Part shown: one piece after another, positions 60,636-64,000 of the stretch
How the letters are laid out: every line of letters begins with the position of its first letter
Position numbering within the stretch: the stretch's first letter is position 1
Origin: Streptomyces sp. NBC_00154
Lineage (GTDB): Bacteria; Actinomycetota; Actinomycetes; Streptomycetales; Streptomycetaceae
Direction: 5' to 3'
NCBI RefSeq assembly: GCF_026342835.1
Contig: NZ_JAPEMI010000003.1
Span: forward strand, 62,001-126,000
DNA length: 64,000 nt
Notes under the pieces: generated by a model
What the model was told of the DNA's origin: nothing
The model's input: only the letters and a program-made list of their open reading frames with translations
Databases searched by the model: none
Program-made: the position numbers and the translations under genes

Positions 60636-60908
60636 GCGACGGCTACGACGTCTGGACCGGTGCCCCGCCAGCCGAAGCGCCGCCCGCACCCAGCCCCGAA
60701 CCGGTCGGGGAGCTTCCATGAGCAGGCACCCCTCATCGGGGTCCGACACTGCGTCACACCAGCTGCCACAACGACCGTTGCCTGCAGGCCGGTTGTGCCG
60801 AAGGTCTCGTCCTGTGGCAGATGGTGATGGCGTGGACGCACCCCGCTATCGGACGTCACACTCAGCTCAGCCCCCTGGCGGGGAATCAGGAATCTGGACG
60901 GAGACGTA

Positions 60909-61643
60909 ATGCCACGGCGTGCGATCCAACTCATCCTTTCGATTGTCATGGTCATGGCCTCCACGGTGGGCGGCCTGCTGGCCACGGCCGGACCGGCCCA
61001 GGCCGACGAGTGCTACACCTGGGGCCGCATCCTGTCCCAGGGCATGTCGGGCTCCGACGTGACGCAGCTGCAGATCCGGGTGGCCGGGCATGCGGCGTAC
61101 GGCGAGGTCATGGCCGTCGACGGTGACTTCGGCCCGGCCACGAAGGCCGCGGTGACCCGTTTCCAGCAGGCGTACGGGCTGCCAGCGGACGGCGTCGCGG
61201 GTTCCCAGACGTTCAGCAAGATCTACGCCCTGCAGGACCCGGACTGCACCCCCGTCCACTTCACCTACGCCGAGCTGAACAAGTGCAACTCGGACTGGTC
61301 CGGTGGTGCGGTCAGTGCCGCGACGGCCAAGTCCAACGGCCTGCGCACGATGTGGAAGCTGGAGGCCATGCGGCACGCCCTGGGCGACGTGCCGATCACC
61401 GTGACCAGCGGATTCCGCTCGTACTCCTGCAACAGCGCGGTGGGCGGCGCCTCCAACAGCCGGCACCTGTACGGTGACGCCGCCGATCTGACCGGCAGCC
61501 CGTCGCTGTGCACGCTGGCGCAGCGGGCCCGCTATCACGGCTTCGGCGGAATCTTCGGCCCCGGCTACCCCGACCACAACGACCACACCCACGTGGACGG
61601 ACGCACCAGCCGCTCCTGGTCCGCGCCCAACTGCGGCGTCTGA
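60909..61643 (+). CDS. Secreted M15 D-Ala-D-Ala carboxypeptidase with PG-binding domain
   Basis: The 244-residue product has a signal peptide to TAGPAQA (about residue 33) and a peptidoglycan-binding helical repeat at about 40-105 (GMSGSDVTQLQIRVAGHAAY, DGDFGPATKAAVTRFQQAYG). A peptidase M15 domain occupies about 115-244. Zinc ligands are His and Asp in NSRHLYGDAADLTGS and His in HNDHTHVDGR; ITVTSGFRSYSCN is the family substrate loop. It resembles the zinc DD-carboxypeptidase of Streptomyces albus and would trim peptidoglycan stems outside the cell. Confidence 0.93.
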   Translation: MPRRAIQLILSIVMVMASTVGGLLATAGPAQADECYTWGRILSQGMSGSDVTQLQIRVAGHAAYGEVMAVDGDFGPATKAAVTRFQQAYGLPADGVAGSQTFSKIYALQDPDCTPVHFTYAELNKCNSDWSGGAVSAATAKSNGLRTMWKLEAMRHALGDVPITVTSGFRSYSCNSAVGGASNSRHLYGDAADLTGSPSLCTLAQRARYHGFGGIFGPGYPDHNDHTHVDGRTSRSWSAPNCGV

Positions 61644-61837
61644 CCGGCGAGTCCCCACGCGCACAACAGTCCGCCTCCCCCCAGGCCGGCCCGGCCCGGG
61701 GGGGAGGGCCTGCACTGTCCGCAAGGCGCGCGGCCGGCAAGGCTCCGGCCACAGGGCGGCCACCGCTCACCCAGGCACGGAGCAGACCTGCCGCGCCGCT
61801 TCCCCACTCTCCCCTACATTCGAGTAGGAGTGCACTG

Positions 61838-63589
61838 ATGTCGTCCCGCACCCCCTGGCGCGCCCGCGCCGGAACGGCCCTGCTGGCGGTGCTCGCCGGT
61901 ATCGGCGCGTTCGCCGTGCCCAACTCCGCCGCGGCGGCCTCCCCACCCGAGACCGTCCGACAGGCCGTCAGCTACCACGGCTACCGCATCGAAGTGCCCG
62001 CCGACTGGCAGGTCGTCGATCTGACGGAGAACCCACGCATCTGTCTCCGGTTCGACAGACCCGCCGTCTACATAGGCGAGCCCGCCGAGCAGAACGACTG
62101 CCCCGCACATGTCGTGGGCCGTACGGCGGGCATCGTCGTGGAGCCCCTCACCGCTCGCTCCGCCGACCGGGCGACGGCGGCGACCGCGAGGCCCCAGCAC
62201 GGCGAGGCCACCGCGCCGTCCGCCGCGTCCAGCAACGACACCATCCAGATCGCGGTCGAGGACGCCGGCGTCCTCGTGACCGCCGCCCACACCCCGGAAA
62301 CCGAGAGCCTGGTGCGCGGAGTTCTCGCCTCGGCCGAACTCACCAAGGGCGCCGAGCGCATCGATCTGCCCCGCGCGGCTCAGCGGTCCGACGCCACCCC
62401 CCTGGCCGCGGCCGGGCCGCAACCGGGCAGCTACCTGGGTAAGGGCTTCGACGCCTGCACCGCGCCCTCGCAAGCCGCCATGAACGCCTGGCAGGCGAGC
62501 TCGCCGTACAGCTCGGTCGGTGTCTACATCAGCGGCTCCTTCCGCGGCTGCGCCCAGCCGAATCTGACGGCGAGCTGGGTGACCAGCCAGACCAACAACG
62601 GATGGCGCCTGTTCCCCATCGACGTCGGCCGTCAGGCACCGTGCACCAGCTATTCGCTGAAGATGTCCACCGATCCGGCCACGGCCAAGTCCCAGGGTGT
62701 CACCGCGGCGGCCGGAGCCATCACCGCCGCGTCGAACCTCGGTATCCCGGCGGGCAGCGCCATCTACAGCGACATCGAGGCGTACACCTCCACGGCCTCC
62801 TGCAAGGCGGCCGTGCTGTCGTACCTGTCCGGCTGGACCGAGCGGCTGCACAGCAGCGGCTATCTGTCGGGCTTCTACTCCAGCGCCGCCTCCGGCACCA
62901 AGGATGCCGCCAGCGAGTACAACAACAGCGCCTACACGCGGGTCGACCACCTCTTCTACGCGTGGTGGAACGGCGCCGCCGACACCAACACCGGTTCCTA
63001 TGTGCCCTCCACCTACTGGTCCAGCCATCAGCGGATCCACCAGTACGCGGGCGAGGTCACCGAGTCTTACGGCGGCTACTCGATCAACATCGACCGCGAC
63101 TACCTGGACGTGGGCAACGGCACCCCGCCCACGCCCACGTGCACCGGGGCGAACCTCGACTTCACCGCGTACACCACCGTCCAGAGCGGCTCGACGGGGA
63201 ACCTGGTCAAGGCGGCCCAGTGCCTGCTCAAGGCCGCCGGCTTCGACCCAGGCGCCCCGGACGGGGCCTTCGGGCCCGACACGACCACCGCCGCCCGGAA
63301 CTTCCAGACCAGCAAGGGGCTCACGGCGGACGGTGCGGTCGGCGCGAAGACCTGGACAGCCCTGCTGTCCCGCGGCTCCACGCCCACCATCCAGAACGGC
63401 TCGACGGGGGATGCCGTCACGCGACTGCAGCGTGCCCTGACCGCCGCGCTCGGCCGGACGGTGGCCATCGACGGCGACTTCGGCTCGGGCACCGATCAGG
63501 CCGTGCGCGACTACCAGTCCTCGCGCGCTCTGACCGTCGACGGCATCGTCGGCTCCGGCACCTGGGGCGCCCTCCAGTCGGGAAAGTGA
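61838..63589 (+). CDS. Secreted DUF1906 glycosidase-like protein with two PG-binding repeats
   Basis: The 583-residue product follows GTAGGAG at 7-base spacing. Signal peptide to NSAAAA, then an N-terminal domain (EVPADWQVVDLTENPRICLR). A DUF1906 (Rv2525c-like, TIM-barrel, GH25-related) domain occupies about 200-425: YLGKGFDACTAPSQAAMNAW, SSVGVYISGSFRGC, AGSAIYSDIEAYTSTASC and HQYAGEVTESYGGYSINIDR. Peptidoglycan-binding repeats are at about 440-510 (DGAFGPDTTTAARNFQTSKG) and 515-583 (DGDFGSGTDQAVRDYQSSRA). The D-x-E in YSDIEAY could act as catalytic acids. It probably binds or cleaves cell-wall glycans. Confidence 0.92.
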   Translation: MSSRTPWRARAGTALLAVLAGIGAFAVPNSAAAASPPETVRQAVSYHGYRIEVPADWQVVDLTENPRICLRFDRPAVYIGEPAEQNDCPAHVVGRTAGIVVEPLTARSADRATAATARPQHGEATAPSAASSNDTIQIAVEDAGVLVTAAHTPETESLVRGVLASAELTKGAERIDLPRAAQRSDATPLAAAGPQPGSYLGKGFDACTAPSQAAMNAWQASSPYSSVGVYISGSFRGCAQPNLTASWVTSQTNNGWRLFPIDVGRQAPCTSYSLKMSTDPATAKSQGVTAAAGAITAASNLGIPAGSAIYSDIEAYTSTASCKAAVLSYLSGWTERLHSSGYLSGFYSSAASGTKDAASEYNNSAYTRVDHLFYAWWNGAADTNTGSYVPSTYWSSHQRIHQYAGEVTESYGGYSINIDRDYLDVGNGTPPTPTCTGANLDFTAYTTVQSGSTGNLVKAAQCLLKAAGFDPGAPDGAFGPDTTTAARNFQTSKGLTADGAVGAKTWTALLSRGSTPTIQNGSTGDAVTRLQRALTAALGRTVAIDGDFGSGTDQAVRDYQSSRALTVDGIVGSGTWGALQSGK

Positions 63590-63599
63590 GGAAGAATCC

Positions 63600-64000
63600 A
63601 TGAGACAACTCGCGCGGATTATCACGCTGTTCACCGCGGTGGCGGGACTGCTGGTCGGGCTGGGCGTCCCCGCACAGGCTTTCTCTCAGGCCGCTTTCCC
63701 GCTGGTGAGCAGCGGGAACCGGGGCTCCGACGTCGTCACGCTGCAGCATCTGCTCGCCGCGCACGGTCGCTCCGTGACGGTCGACGGCGTCTTCGGCTCG
63801 GGCACGCACACCGCGGTGGTCGGCTTCCAGCAGTCCAAGGGCCTGACCACGGACGGCGTCGTCGGGTCCGCCACCTGGAGCGCGCTCGCCGTCACCGTAC
63901 GCCAGGGCGACAACGGGCCGGCGGTGAAAGCCGTCCAGTCGCTGCTCAATGCCAAGCGGAGGTCCGGCCTCGGGGTCGACGGCGCCTTCGGACCCGGCAC
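63600..64000 (+). CDS. Secreted peptidoglycan-binding protein, 5' part
   Basis: ATG 63600 comes 10 bases after the previous stop with GAGGAAG in between, so it is cotranscribed. Signal peptide (IITLFTAVAGLLVGLGVPAQ), then at least two PG-binding_1 repeats (LVSSGNRGSDVVTLQHLLAA, DGVFGSGTHTAVVGFQQSKG; VRQGDNGPAVKAVQSLLNAK, DGAFGPGT). The window ends inside the second repeat. A pure wall-binding protein or a hydrolase with a later catalytic domain are both possible. Confidence 0.88.
   Translation, partial: MRQLARIITLFTAVAGLLVGLGVPAQAFSQAAFPLVSSGNRGSDVVTLQHLLAAHGRSVTVDGVFGSGTHTAVVGFQQSKGLTTDGVVGSATWSALAVTVRQGDNGPAVKAVQSLLNAKRRSGLGVDGAFGPG

Noticed and set aside
1..64000. CRISPR array, tRNA, rRNA or plasmid origin
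   Set aside because: No regularly spaced repeats, no tRNA-like cloverleaf with a GTTCGAATCC-type arm, and no replication genes were seen by eye.

Overview
The window is high-GC actinobacterial DNA, almost certainly Streptomyces. Evidence: strong third-position GC, GTG and TTG starts, SARP, HxlR and MarR regulators, mycothiol-type enzymes, PAS-SpoIIE phosphatases, secreted peptidoglycan-binding proteins and Streptomyces-style insertion sequences. The density of insertion sequences, gene stumps and frameshifted genes suggests an accessory region such as a chromosome arm or a large linear plasmid. No rRNA, tRNA, CRISPR array or replication origin was seen.

Layout. 0-8.5 kb: the 3' end of apbE, an SDR protein lacking its catalytic pair, a sulfite-oxidase-like molybdoenzyme, a DUF202 gene split by a 1.57-kb element with 100-bp inverted ends, a 6PGDH-like dehydrogenase, a beta-propeller stump, an integrase stump and a SUKH-like gene. 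8.5-13 kb: a decayed dnaE2 piece, DUF1330, and nadC overlapping a PhzF-like gene. 13-17.7 kb: an HxlR regulator and mnhBCD of an Mrp-type cation/proton antiporter, with an antiporter fragment lying inverted in front. 17.8-19.5 kb: an intact IS4-family element. 20-27.4 kb: a PAS-phosphatase, a MarR gene with a palindromic promoter, a LysR gene divergent from a SnoaL/NTF2-like gene, a medium-chain reductase, a second SnoaL-like copy, a maleylpyruvate-isomerase-type protein and a PhzF protein. 27.4-32 kb: a frameshifted IS256 transposase, then an amino-sugar set (SIS isomerase, BadF/GlcNAc-type kinase, divergent RpiR regulator).

32-39 kb: a methyltransferase, an IS256 stump and a tightly coupled three-gene operon encoding a DUF7019-like protein, a 1449-residue Ser/Thr kinase with TPR and two WD40 blocks, and a 239-residue partner. 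This is the best candidate in the window for a poorly described signalling or conflict system. 39-46 kb: SARP, secreted-protein, monooxygenase, ISAs1 and resolvase remnants around an intact glutamine cyclotransferase, a MurG-like glycosyltransferase and a lipoprotein. 46-49.5 kb: a three-gene recombinase module (tyrosine integrase, small HTH protein, six-CxxC recombinase-like protein) with palindromic sites upstream and a 40-bp direct repeat at its downstream end.

50-59 kb: nested mobile DNA. There is an ISAs1 element, an IS4 element inserted in a group II intron reverse-transcriptase fragment with an 8-bp duplication, an IS30 fragment, and an IS3 transposase split by a 3.4-kb serine-recombinase element whose target can be rebuilt to the base. 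59-64 kb: an ArsR-type regulator, then a run of secreted proteins (DUF2690, an M15 D-Ala-D-Ala carboxypeptidase, a DUF1906 glycosidase-like protein, and a peptidoglycan-binding protein running off the end).
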